Shown here piece by piece: positions 44,437-55,384 of a DNA stretch of 64,000 nt. The position numbers and the translations under genes were made by a program. The stretch is taken from positions 2,666,001-2,730,000 of the forward strand of contig NC_018214.1 in NCBI RefSeq assembly GCF_000219625.1, written 5' to 3'. This stretch comes from Zymoseptoria tritici IPO323 (taxonomy: Eukaryota; Ascomycota; Dothideomycetes; Mycosphaerellales; Mycosphaerellaceae). The notes beneath the pieces were generated by a model, which did not search any database, had not been told where the DNA came from, and saw only the letters and a program-made list of their open reading frames with translations. Every line of letters starts with the position of its first letter. Within the stretch, counting starts at the first letter, position 1.

Positions 44437-46323
44437 ATGGTGGACACTCAAGATGGCGGCGACGACAACTGGGAATCGGCGGAGGTATATGGCAATTACT
44501 ACGGCTCCGCCGCAAGAGCAGAGGGCAGGGATTCTGCAGCGCATACTGGCATGGCAGCAGGAAGGGAAAACCGAGATCAGTCTCCTCGCTGGGCAACGCA
44601 TCTCTTCGACGACGATCACTCTTCGACGGCGGAAGTTGGTAGAGACCAATATGTTCGCATCAAGAATTCCGACATGGAACCAGTCATGTCCGCGGAAAAT
44701 CCGCGCCGCGGTAGAGTGTACAAAGACATTTCCGATGGTATTCCCAAGGACGTCGCCGCGACTTTTTACGCTAGATGCAGTGGCAACATCAGGCACTGTG
44801 GAAAGTTGCCCAAGCAATCACGCGAGATTCTCGCGAATACCTGCAAGCTGTTCTTGGCCGAGATGAGCGAGGTCGGCCTCCCACGCACGACTGATACAGG
44901 TGCTGACGAGGCATACATGGAGGAGAGAAGGATTGAGCGAGGCAAGAAGGCTGGAATAGTGGGCAACATATCTCGCGTCGCGAGCTTTGAACGAAGCGGA
45001 GATCCAAACGCCGCAATCGACAACCGGCACTTCACACCGACTGCGCACGGCATGGTCGTGGCCAAAGAGTGGCCGGGCTTCAGCATCAAGAATTTACCGG
45101 AGAAAGGCGGCTTCATCAGACTGAAAATGACGACTATGCGCGGCGGCGAGCTCAGCGAGGAGAGAAGAGAAGGTGACCCAAATGCGCAAGACAACATCCG
45201 CATGATTTACGTCGATTCCTCAATGGTCGAGCTGGATCCAGAAGATCTGGAATGCATTCGCATTATCGATGCATTCGACCCGAACTTCCCAACAAAATGG
45301 GACAACTGGAAGCTCACACCCACTCTGGAGTTCGTGAAGTACAATACGCCTTCGCTTCGAGCCACTACCGCGTATATCCATCCAGGGGACGTCAAGAAGG
45401 TTTGTCAGGGGCAAATGAAGGCCAGCTCACGACGCTGTCGCGATTTTGCAGGTGCGTACGATTGGGTCGTCACCCCTAGCGACTTCCACGTGGAGCTTGT
45501 TGAAAAGAAGAACGAGAAGAAGAGAGCGGTCGAGGAAGATGAAGGTCGGGAAGAAGAGGAACACCCGCCAAAGCGCTCTCGCGAGCAAATCATGCCCGGT
45601 GGCGAGATGAATAGAGGCGTTGCTTGCAGCGTGGGCGCTCAAGCTGGACAGACGGGATCTGGCGAGCCAAGAATCGAGCTATTTCCCAACAAGAAGAAGC
45701 CCCAACCAGCGTACAATGCTCCAAACGAGAGGCCAGCAATCGATGCAATTGAACTAGAGTCGGCTAGCGGATTGGATTCGGACCGCCCACAAGCTGCCAC
45801 TTTTTCGACAAAGAATGATGCAACGACTTACGCAGCCTCAAGTCTCGACGGACCTCAGCAAGGCGACAGTCGCGGAGCACATGATAGTAGACGTGGCGCT
45901 ACAACCAATCATGCTCAGTTCAGTCATATCGGCTCGGTGTTGGGCGCGCAAGACGCTTCTGTAGCGATGCAACTCCCCGGTCCCATGCACCCACAATCCT
46001 ATGGTCAGCCAGATCATCTTTCAAGGCGTGCTGTGCCAGCGGGAGGTCGAGTGAGAGAAGCCGCCCGGGAGAACGGCGGTGGACAGGGGATCAGAGCTGG
46101 ACCGGGGAACAGTGGTGGAGCGCCAACCAGAGATGGACCGGGGAGTAGAGATCAGCGGAGAGACGGAGGCGAGCAGGGAAACAGCGGGCGAAAGAAAAAG
46201 AAAGGCCGACAGGACACGAGAAGCCAACAGGAAAAGCGAGGTGGACCGCCGCGCAGAGGTGGACCGCGCAACGGAGGTGGACCGCGCAACGGAGGTGGAC
46301 CGCGCAACGGAAGTCGTCGCTGA
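44437..46323 (+). CDS. Hypothetical protein with RGG-like C-terminal repeats
   Basis: A single exon of 628 residues, started at the ATG in GCAGCCATGG. Residues about 90-330 look folded (FYARCSGNIRHCGKLPKQSR; YAGAYDWVV-like segment near DFAGAYDWVVTPSDFHVE). A charged linker with a putative nuclear signal (HPPKRSREQ) follows. The last 100 residues are Gly/Arg/Asn/Gln-rich, ending in three GGPRNG units encoded by perfect 18-bp repeats at 46261-46314, plus GRKKKKGRQ. RGG-type tails bind RNA in many proteins. I do not recognise the folded part. No signal peptide. Nuclear or ribonucleoprotein location is inference only. Confidence 0.7.
   Translation: MVDTQDGGDDNWESAEVYGNYYGSAARAEGRDSAAHTGMAAGRENRDQSPRWATHLFDDDHSSTAEVGRDQYVRIKNSDMEPVMSAENPRRGRVYKDISDGIPKDVAATFYARCSGNIRHCGKLPKQSREILANTCKLFLAEMSEVGLPRTTDTGADEAYMEERRIERGKKAGIVGNISRVASFERSGDPNAAIDNRHFTPTAHGMVVAKEWPGFSIKNLPEKGGFIRLKMTTMRGGELSEERREGDPNAQDNIRMIYVDSSMVELDPEDLECIRIIDAFDPNFPTKWDNWKLTPTLEFVKYNTPSLRATTAYIHPGDVKKVCQGQMKASSRRCRDFAGAYDWVVTPSDFHVELVEKKNEKKRAVEEDEGREEEEHPPKRSREQIMPGGEMNRGVACSVGAQAGQTGSGEPRIELFPNKKKPQPAYNAPNERPAIDAIELESASGLDSDRPQAATFSTKNDATTYAASSLDGPQQGDSRGAHDSRRGATTNHAQFSHIGSVLGAQDASVAMQLPGPMHPQSYGQPDHLSRRAVPAGGRVREAARENGGGQGIRAGPGNSGGAPTRDGPGSRDQRRDGGEQGNSGRKKKKGRQDTRSQQEKRGGPPRRGGPRNGGGPRNGGGPRNGSRR
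46261..46314 (+). repeat. Three 18-bp tandem repeats encoding GPRNGG
   Basis: Units of GGACCGCGCAACGGAGGT at 46261-46278, 46279-46296 and 46297-46314 (last with one change) lie in frame at the end of the gene at 44437-46323. Confidence 0.9.
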
Positions 46324-46698
46324 TCAAAAGCACAGCGAGACCTGACCATGCCCCATGGAGGATCACGAGCCTAGGACGAGGAATTTGCCCGACCTGCGCA
46401 ACGCCAATACACGGTACAAGAGTTGCTGTCAGCACGTTACTGAGACTCGAATGTCAATCGACGACAGATTGGTTGAGCATGGATTTTGCGAATTGCGAGG
46501 ATTGGATTATGAGGTTCATGTGTGGTCACCGGAGAACAAAGGAAACACAAAGGAAACAGAAAAGACAGGTCGCGAGCCAGTACAGATGCGGAGTTTTGAT
46601 TGTCTGAGGTGTCTTTGTTGTTGAGGACTTGCCTCCTCTTAGCTAGAGCTCTGTTTGTAACTTCATCATCTCAGGCAACGACAAGAACACCTTGAACC

Positions 46699-48554
46699 AT
46701 GCGTTTTCCATCCTCACAGGCACTGCGGAGTCTTCGCTTCGGCATTTTTCCGAATCGAGCTTATTGCGCATTTCACAGGAAGAGATACGTTGAAAGTTCC
46801 GGGAGCGCCAGTCACCACAGCATCGCTGCCGTGGCGCCCCATTCAAATTCGGGCATACGAACAAGAAATAGAAAGTTCGACTCGATCCCGCTCAAACTGA
46901 GTGACCAGTATCGACATCGCGAACACGACAATACTTGCATGGAAGCCCACCTCCCAGACGCTGTGAATGTCGGTGCTTCGAAGGCTACAAGCCCTGCAGC
47001 ATGCATTCGAGCTATAGCTGACCAGTATACCCTTAGGTATTCGACTATCAAAAGCTACTTGCGCGGACCACGGAGAAACTCTGGCAAGAGCTGAGAGAGT
47101 CTCAGAGGGCTGCCGGCGGGCTCTGGGCTCGTATGGAATACGCAGAAAGACGATTAGGCCTCGAGGACGACGAGGAAGACTCGGAGAACGAGGAAGACCT
47201 GGAGAACGAGCAAGACCTGAAGAACGAGCAAGACCAGGAGGAGGGAGATAAGGAGCGGGAGGAGGACAAGATGGGCGAGCAGAATGAGCAAGCCGAGGAA
47301 GAGGATGCAGACGAAGCCTACTGGGAGGACAAGCTCGAGGCTTTTCGCAGCCAATACGATTTCGAGATGCACCGCTCTATCGATTTGTGCGAGCAAATCA
47401 GCGCGGTTACGACGAGAACGCAGCGAGCGAAGGACCTTCTTGAAGCCACAATGGACCAACTCATAGCGTCCGCAAGGTCGTTCTTCGACAGGCAATACGA
47501 CATAGACGACGAGCATGATGCATGCAGGAATACGGAGTTCAGGACGCATCTGGCAATGCTGATGAGTGATCATTGGGCATACAACGAGCAGCGAGAGTTC
47601 GCCCGCCGAACGCGGAAGGAGTTCCTTACCAAAGATCCGTCACTCTCCTCGCATGAACGACGTCGGGTGCGTGAACGTCACAACAAGCAATCGACGATCG
47701 AAGTAGCATGCAGGGAGAACTTTGAGAGGAAACGGACCGACTTTCTCGAGGGGGCCGGCCGAACGGCTTGTCAACAAATGAAGTGCAAACTGATCCCGCG
47801 AGGCCTACTGACAGAGCAGAACATGGCCATCATGGTACCTGAGCGAAAAATATACCCAATGTCGCAACGCTCGTTCGAAAGCGATCGTGACAGTCAGACT
47901 GGCCGACCTACATTACAAGACGAGGCCTATGTCGCAGCACCTCCACAGTTATCGCAAGAAACGCAGAATCTCTATCGCTTGCGAAGGAAGTTCAAAAAAG
48001 CTGAAGCTGAATATCGGGATGACATGGACAAGGTTGTTAACACGAAGGCTTACCAGATGGGCATTTTTGACAATCTCCCGGAAGAATATTACTCTCAAGC
48101 CTTTGCGGCGAAACTCGATCAAACTCCAGAGGAGTTCGAAGCTGAGCTGCGTGAAAGTATGGAGACAACCCGTGAAGCCTACCATGAAGCTCGACGAGCG
48201 ATACGACAAGACCTCGATCAGCTCCCTGCTGTGTCCGAGTCCAGCTTTGCAGCCAGGACGAGCGACTACATTGAGAACGGCAGTGCTCCAGGGTCGTACA
48301 AGCGCAGGATTCAACGTCCAAGGGATCCGGCTTTGTACAATTGGCAGAGGGCGGCGGCGAGTGAGATCTCGGCGAATGGACAAAGGGAAAGTCCTTCGGA
48401 GCCGAGTAGCTTGTATAACGGCCCTTCGCTCCGAGTTGGTGAACGAGTGTCGCCGAGTGTGCGATCGGATTACACGGAGGCGCGGAAGTATCGGGTGAGG
48501 AGAAAGAAGTGGATGCGGAGGAAGAGGGCTTCGGTAACGAGTCGACGGTCTTGA
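46699..48554 (+). CDS. Hypothetical protein with presequence-like N terminus and acidic region
   Basis: Exons 46699-46962 and 47037-48554 give 593 residues. The 74-bp intron (GTGAAT...CTTAG, branch CTGAC) joins in phase 0, and the newly joined DAVFDYQKLLARTTEKLWQE reads as protein. Residues 1-30 (MRFPSSQALRSLRFGIFPNR) are Arg/Ser-rich without acids, like a mitochondrial presequence. Residues about 130-185 are almost entirely Glu/Asp/Asn/Gln/Lys from short repeats (ENEEDLENEQDLKNEQDQEE). The rest is charged and helical, and the C terminus is basic (RRKKWMRRKRASVTSRRS). I do not recognise the family. A start at the internal ATG 47133 is the alternative if exon 1 is wrong. Confidence 0.65.
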
Positions 48555-50296
48555 ATGGAATGTGTAGCGTTTTCACGCAGCTTTTGACACGTATATTCAA
48601 ATGTGCGATTCTTTCCTGATGATGGAGCTGGGAGGCCGTAGAGGGATCGACGCATCGTGAACGGGATATGGACCTGCGTAGCCAGGGTTCGAAGGAACAT
48701 GCACTGTCGTGAAGCATCAGCAGGATCGCCATGAAGGGTTGTTGTAAGCTGTTGTCAAGATGTATGACAAGGTAGCTTGTACGCCGGTCAAGGCCCTCCT
48801 ATCGCCGTTGCGTTGTAGCGGCCAGACTTTCGCAGGCTTAGGCGAATCTCGTGGTTGGTGCCGCATTTCCAGCTCATCCCAAGGTACCGCGATGCGCTGA
48901 GCATGGCCTGAATATTGCTGCCATATCCGTGCCGTGCCTGGAAGTCGTCCACTGCTCTCTCGCGGAGTTTCGGGGACGCTTGGACATCGTCCTGCCGCAA
49001 CCTCATGCCTTGCTGTCCCACGCCATCTGTCCTCAGGGCCGCTGACTTCGTCCCGCCTCGTCCGCCTCATCTACCTCTGCTTCCTCCAATTGTCGAAGCT
49101 CCGTCCACAGGCTCGGATTGTCACGAGGAGCAGGCAATGCATGCGACGAAGGCTCATGTGGAGGAAGAGTCTTGCCTTCGGGAGACGAGGTTGATTCATG
49201 GATGTGGGGCCGAATCCGCTAGCGGGAAGGCTTGGCATGGCGCGCATGTTCATGCTGATTGAGATTGTCCTTTCCCTCTTCGATCAACAACATTGACAAC
49301 GGCATTCCCATCGCCATGCTCTTGGCTACTGTTTTCGCGAGTCTCAGGAGACATACGGAGCCATGACAAGCGACGCCGCATAAATGCTGAAGCCGACCTG
49401 AAGAAACATGTCTCGGACGGCATCTCACACGTGGAGGATGCGACCGACCTGACCGTGCGGAGAACCCTGAGAGTTCAATAGTCCAATGTCTGTATCGAGC
49501 AATCATTGCGGAGTCTTCGCTGATTGACAACAAGGGAGAGCGTGCGCACGGTGCGAGATCAGCCTCGTATCGCGATCCGCAAGCAAGCAGATGCCTGGTG
49601 CATCGCCTGGTCACAACCCGGATGTCAGCTTTTCGGTGACACACTAAATGTCACGCCACGTTGGGTTCACAAGCCACGCTGGAGTCAATATCTTGGACAT
49701 CGATCGAAATAGCAGGCGATTCGTGGAAAAGCACGCCAATAGATAGCGGGGCGCCCAGGAGGATTATGTCCGACACGCAAGGAATGACTTCACTGCTCAT
49801 CGAGGCAGATTTTGCTGGCGCACAAGTCTATGTGTCTCACTCTCTGGCTCAAAAAGGTACTCACATGGTGTCTATGCGGTCAGCATCAGTTCGGTATGTA
49901 CAGCTTATTGATGACGCACTGGAGTGCTCAGTGCTCGACAACCGAGCCCGATCTGAGTTCAAAGGCCGGCGTACTCCGACTGATGAGGCCTGCAAATGCC
50001 CCTGTGTCGCCAGAGCGGAGAGCACCCGGATGCGCCAACTTGCTATGCCTGACAGAGGCTGTGTTCTGATACCCTGCATGCAATCCCAGACCTTGTAAGC
50101 ACGAGATTGCGCAGCTGGTCAAGACTCAAGCACGAAGTTGACAATTGATGAGTCTTTAACAGCGAAGACAGATGAGGCAGTGCCATCTCTCGATCTTACC
50201 GCATCGAACACACTTCCCGCTTCATCCTCTCTCGTATTGCGCAGATCTCTTGCTCGACCATTGTGTAACCGGACTCATTCAACCGTGGAAGTAACC
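48555..50296. other. Gene-free interval, 1.7 kb
   Basis: Overlapping short frames on both strands, none with motif, signal peptide or splice partners. The last 160 bp is the leader of the metallopeptidase gene, with CTTCATCCTCTC and AACCATGG at the start. Confidence 0.5.
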
Positions 50297-53200
50297 ATGG
50301 CGAAGCATCAGAACACCTTGAGATCTGGACTATCCTCCATATGCAGTGCTATGCTCGTGGTTCTCATCTTCGCGTTGGCCCAGCTGGGATCCTCTGCCAA
50401 AACACCTGCTTCGCGCAACCATGGCTCGTTCTTCAAGCCTAGGGATCTACCCGCATCGCCGCGCCTGAACATTGCCCGGGACGCTGGTACTCTGCCGTCT
50501 GGAATTCGAATGCCGCCGCAGCTACCTTTCACTTTCAACGACACGGTCGAGTCTATTCAAGACAAGGCGAGGGCTTACATTGCGCTCCAAGACACAGCCC
50601 TCCAAAAAATCCTGGACTCTGTACGATGCGACATTTGAAAACACGATTCGACCGTATTCCTATGCAGATAGCGAAATGCGAGCCATCCTGAATCCGCTGT
50701 TTCAATATCAATTGGCAGCGAATCAGGACATCTACAAGGAAGTGGAGAAAGTCCATGTCGATACGTTCGCTGCATTCACGAGCACCTTTCTCAACGAAAG
50801 CTACTTCAAGCTGGTCGACCACGTATTCCAGACGAACGAGAACGGCACGGACCTTGACGTACGTCCAGAATAGCAATTCACGCAGCATATTGCGCCTTCA
50901 AGCTCGGATCTGGAGCTGTATTTGTGCAGAATGCGTCTGCTGACTTCCACATTCATCTCCTAGTCAGAGGATCAAACCCTCCTGTCGCTCTTCCGAAATG
51001 GTTTCGTCTCCCAGGGGTTGGTGCTCCCAGCCGGCGCTCAACGCGACGAATACAACGCAAAACTAGCACGCATCGATGAGCTCACAGACAAATACATGGC
51101 TGGTCTCAAAGATCCTAGTTTCGTGTACTTCACGGCCGAAGAGCTCGACGGGGTGTCTACACAGCTACTGCAGACCTTCGAAAAGGGCACCGGCAACGAA
51201 ACCGGAAAGCTGGGCTTCGACGCTGGTGTTGTTTCGACTTTCACCGAGGTTGCAACCACAGCCAAGAACGAGACGACGAGATTCGTTGCCTTCCTGGCGT
51301 ATGCACACCGAGCGCCAGAGAACATCGGTTTCTTGAAAGAGCAGATTGAACTGCGTCTCGAAGTTGCTCAGCTCCTCAATTACACTACATGGGCGGACTA
51401 TGCGTGAGTTGCATCCTAAATCGACACGCCAAAAACGACCTCAGCGACTAAATGAAATACAGCATCTCGAGTGGAGTTGCCAGATCGAGAGACACCGTGC
51501 TGGATTTCATTGCAGACGTCGGTAAGTCCGTGGACATGGCGTGATCTTGGTCGTCTTTGCCGAGCCCCGCTAGGATCGCACTTCGTTGTATCTACATCGC
51601 TGATCGCAAATCGCTTTGGTTTTCAGGCCCAAAAGTTAGATCGAAAGTCGAGGAAGAGCTCGCAGCTCTTAACGAGATCAAGTCAAAGGATGCCGTTGTC
51701 AGTCCGGTCGGCGACGCAGATGTGGTCTACCGTTGGGACAAGTAGGTGAAGTCTCCTCGCGACATGAGCATAACGAAGGCCAGGGCAAGCAAAAGCTACT
51801 CCACGAGCGTCATTTGACACCTTCGCAGGGAATATTACGGCGAAATTGAACGCCGCACCAAATACGACGTCGACGCAGAGAAGACGGCGGCATACTTTCC
51901 GGTCAACTTCACCGTCCCTGCGATCCTCGACTTCTACGGGAAAATCTACGGGATCTACTTTGACCGCATCCAAGGACAGGACGCCGATGCGTTGTCACCT
52001 ACGGGCAAGGGCAGCGACTTGGTGTGGCATCCAGATGTGTGGATGTATGCCGTTTGGGACAACGACGCTTATCGAGTATGCCAGGAGGGCTTGACCTTTT
52101 CACATCTGTGCCATCGCTGACTCTCCTACCTTTCTGTTCTAGGATGCCTACAAGGTTAACGGTACAGGATTTCGCGGTAAGGAACTGAAGTGCAGAAGGT
52201 CTCCGTTGTCCAAGACTGTCTCGGACGCCGGACTTCCATCCATGCTACACTTTCTGCGACATCCGCTGACCTTATACGCTTTGCTTTGCAGGCTACTTGC
52301 ACCTCGACCTGTTCTACCGCGAAGGAGTGAAGGATGGAAGCTCTGAATACGAGCAGTGTTGGTCTCCAGGTTACATAGGCCCGGACGGCTGCGAGGTACT
52401 TCCCTCGGTGATGGCGCTCCTCGAATTTGAGAAAAGCGATAACGAGGATGTCAAACCAAGTCTCATACCATACGCCGATCTTCCCGGACTCATGCACGAA
52501 CTCGGCCACTGCATGTAAGAAAACCGAAGGGCAGAAGGCCTGTAGCCGTCTGGGATTATCTCTCGGGCGATGCCAGCAGGTCTTAGTCTGTCCTCATGAC
52601 CTGTGTCCAAACCACTGCTGACCCTTCTGCCCTTCTGTCTTAGGCACGATCTTTTGTCGACGACCAAGTCCGCGCAGACGCATGGCACTGTTGGCTCTCC
52701 TAGCGACTTCGTGGAGGTAAGGAGGTTGTACAAGATGAGAAGATGTGAGAAGAGTCTGACAATCAACCAGTTCCCCTCGCAGTTCATGGAGAACTTTTCG
52801 CGTGTGCCAGAAGCTCTGAAACGTAAGTTGATGGAAGAGAACAAGCAGGAATGACCATGGCATACCGCATCTCCACTTCCAAAATCACGCTGACTTTATC
52901 CCTTCTGAATCCAGTCATCACCAAACACTGGTCGTCGTACTCTCCTCAAGCCGCGGAGGCATGGAGAAAGGAGCAAGGCTCGAACGCAACTGATGCACCA
53001 CTTCCGCCGGCGACCATGCCGGACGATCTCATCGCTCAGGTGATCAAATCCACGGAAAACGCGCGAGCGATCAGACAAATCGGATTGCTTACTCTTGCTC
53101 AAATCGACCAAGACCTCTACGGGTTCAAGACCGTCTCCGACGCCGAAGGCGTGGACCCGGCTGGCCTGTTCAATACCGTATACCGCAACTTTAGCGGTAT

Positions 53201-53507
53201 TCCCGACCCGACTGATATCGGAGGTGGTATTCACTGGGGCAACTTTGTGGGCCAAATTGACCAGTTTTCGCGGGACCTCTATGCCGGTACACTCTACTCC
53301 TATGCATGGTGCTTTGTCTATGCAGAGGATTTGTTCTACAGTTTCTTCGTCGACGATCCGTTCAATGCCGAGGTGGGAATGCGCTACCGGACTGAGGTGC
53401 TGCAGCCGGGCGCATCGACGGATCAGCTCACGTTGTTGACGAACTTCCTGGGCCGGGCAGTGAGCAAAGATGGGTACTACAAGTACTTGGGCGTGTCGAC
53501 GACTTGA
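50297..53507 (+). CDS. M3-family zinc metallopeptidase with an apparent +1 frameshift in exon 1
   Basis: Ten exons: 50297-50858, 50964-51403, 51463-51521, 51627-51741, 51829-52075, 52143-52176, 52292-52514, 52644-52716, 52771-52822, 52915-53507. All nine introns have GT/AG borders and matching phases. The product would be about 798 residues. A hydrophobic N-terminal signal or anchor (SAMLVVLIFALAQLG) suggests export. Zinc motif is HELGH (554-558, split just after by an intron) with third ligand Glu584, 25 residues on, as in thimet-type oligopeptidases, which cut short peptides. In exon 1 the frame changes near 50620-50625: LQKILDSV is in one frame and DATFENTIRP in the next, with one surplus nucleotide. 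As written the protein would stop at 50638. Either a sequence error or a disabled gene. Confidence 0.85.
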
Positions 53508-54782
53508 GGCATCGTTTAGAGGTGATGCTGGAGTGTGTGATCGTCTGCACAGCGGGTGGGCTGGATTGTGGATGGAGATCTCTGCTCCGATGCTTGATCT
53601 GACCATGTTTCCGTTCAGACATTTTGATCTTATCCCGTACACGACCACGCAGTATACTGACTTCAAACATTCCTATTGATAGGGCTCAATTTCTTCGATC
53701 ACAATTGAGAACGAGACTGCTTGTCATCGAGTCCCGCCAAAGCAAGAGGTGGGTCCAAGTGAACTTGACGGGATGGTGCACTCCTCGTCAAGTGACGAAC
53801 AAGCATATCGAAAAATCGCCTATGCTTAGAAGGACTCTCGAACCGCTTTCAAAGGCTCCCGAACACACGGATGCACGTGGAAGCGGAGCAAAACAGCAGG
53901 CGAAGAAGTCTTGATGCGGCATATGGTCCGTGAAGAGCGTGAAGGATTCTTGATCAATCACAACCTGGCCGTTTGACTCGAACAGGCTGACATCGATCTG
54001 GACCGGATGGACCGGAGCAAGATCCAGCCGGGAATTTGCCGGTGTTCGGGCTGGTGCTCCACTTTGGCGATGCAGGATTGAGATCCTGGCAGGAAGATCG
54101 AGGCCGTGCAAACGATGTGATGACAGCTGTGCTCATGCAGATACGAGAGGTTGCTGATGTGATTTGTAGCTGATTGTGATGGCAACGAGCTGGTCTGGGT
54201 GGTGTCGTCGACGGCAGGGTGATGAGAGGCTTAGTTCCAGCTGTCATACGCTTTGCTCAGGGCTTCTGTTCGTTGGCTGCGCTGTCCAGACGGGTTCAAT
54301 GCCGGAATGCACACAGTCCAACACAGTCGTCAATGCATCAATTGAGTTGGCAGCTTGACTTGTCATCACAGCCGTCAGCCGCGAGAGAAGCGCAGCCATT
54401 GACTTCGACATCATCTCGTCCACTACTTGCCGGTTCGCTAGGAACTCACTCCCCATGTCAACGATCTCAACGAACATGTTCCTTTCCTCCACCACTTCTC
54501 GACTCCTCCAATGGGTCCAACACTCTCAGCACCACAGCGCCAACATCTCCAATTCGTCTGATCAAGCGGCCAATGGTTCATGCAACAAGGTATGCAGGAA
54601 CGAGGATTGGTCGCGTGGGAGAAGGATGGCTGTGAAGAGGCGAGGTCGGGGAGCGAAGTCCGCTGTGGGGCCCGCTAGCGGAAGCGTAGGATGGCGCACG
54701 CTACCTAGGTTGGCAATGTTTGTACTTTCCATTTCGAACTTGCAATTAATAAAGAACAACAACATCGACGACGACAACACCG
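53508..54782. other. Gene-free interval
   Basis: About 1.3 kb after the metallopeptidase stop, with scattered short frames only. The end (54750-54782) is an A/C/G-rich run of CAACAACAACATCGACGACG type that resembles a fungal leader. Confidence 0.45.
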
Positions 54783-54989
54783 ATGTCAGAGGGACACGAT
54801 ACGCCAAACAATGCCACCTACGGCTGTGGCGACTCTCGGTGTGCCGACCCGCTAGCCTTTGTGCGCTGGAACGATATGATCGGCATTATAATGGGGACCA
54901 CGAGCCATGCAGTGGCACCATTTGACGACGAAGAACGCGCAATCGCATCTCACATATGCTCACATATGCAGGAAACGCATCGCGAATAA
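54783..54989 (+). CDS. Possible small protein, 68 residues
   Basis: ATG after a leader-like CAACAACAAC tract. The product MSEGHDTPNNATYGCGDSR and onward is acidic and His/Met-rich, with two Cys near the start and two more His/Cys near the end (ASHICSHMQETHRE). No signal peptide and no known family. The length alone cannot exclude chance. Confidence 0.3.
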   Translation: MSEGHDTPNNATYGCGDSRCADPLAFVRWNDMIGIIMGTTSHAVAPFDDEERAIASHICSHMQETHRE

Positions 54990-55384
54990 CGATCAAAATG
55001 CCTCGGTTGCAACATGACAAGCAAGATTGATCTGTTCTGACGTCTCATCGGCGTTTCACCGGAACACCTTGCTTGGAGAATGGAGTCTGCATATGCATGT
55101 CGATGCTTCAAGACTTAGGTGCTCATGAGATGTCTTGCCATCGCGTTCGACATGTCGAGTGGCGATGTCTTCTTTGGCATTGTCCTGCGAAGAAGACGGG
55201 AAGCGGCATCTTCTTGTTCACTCGGCTGCGCGAGCACGCGTTGCAGACGTGGTTCAAGGGACGGTATCGTGTGAAACAGGCATCATCCTTGGATGAAACT
55301 CGTCCCTCGCAGTAATATACCTCCGTTCTTCCGCTCAAAGTGCCCCACTACGTCATATGTTTACTCTCGAGTCTGTGACAACAA
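54990..55384. other. Intergenic flank of the Tc1/mariner-like relic
   Basis: 395 bp, no gene seen. Sequence becomes A/T-rich near 55380 (aatttagataattaattac), where the transposon relic begins. Confidence 0.45.

Noticed and set aside
46079..46345. Arg/Glu/Asp repeat frame over the 3' end of the orphan gene
   Set aside because: An alternative frame of the 18-bp repeats; the RGG-like frame continues from a long upstream coding region.
52896..53666. 256-codon minus-strand frame
   Set aside because: Antisense shadow of the last metallopeptidase exon.
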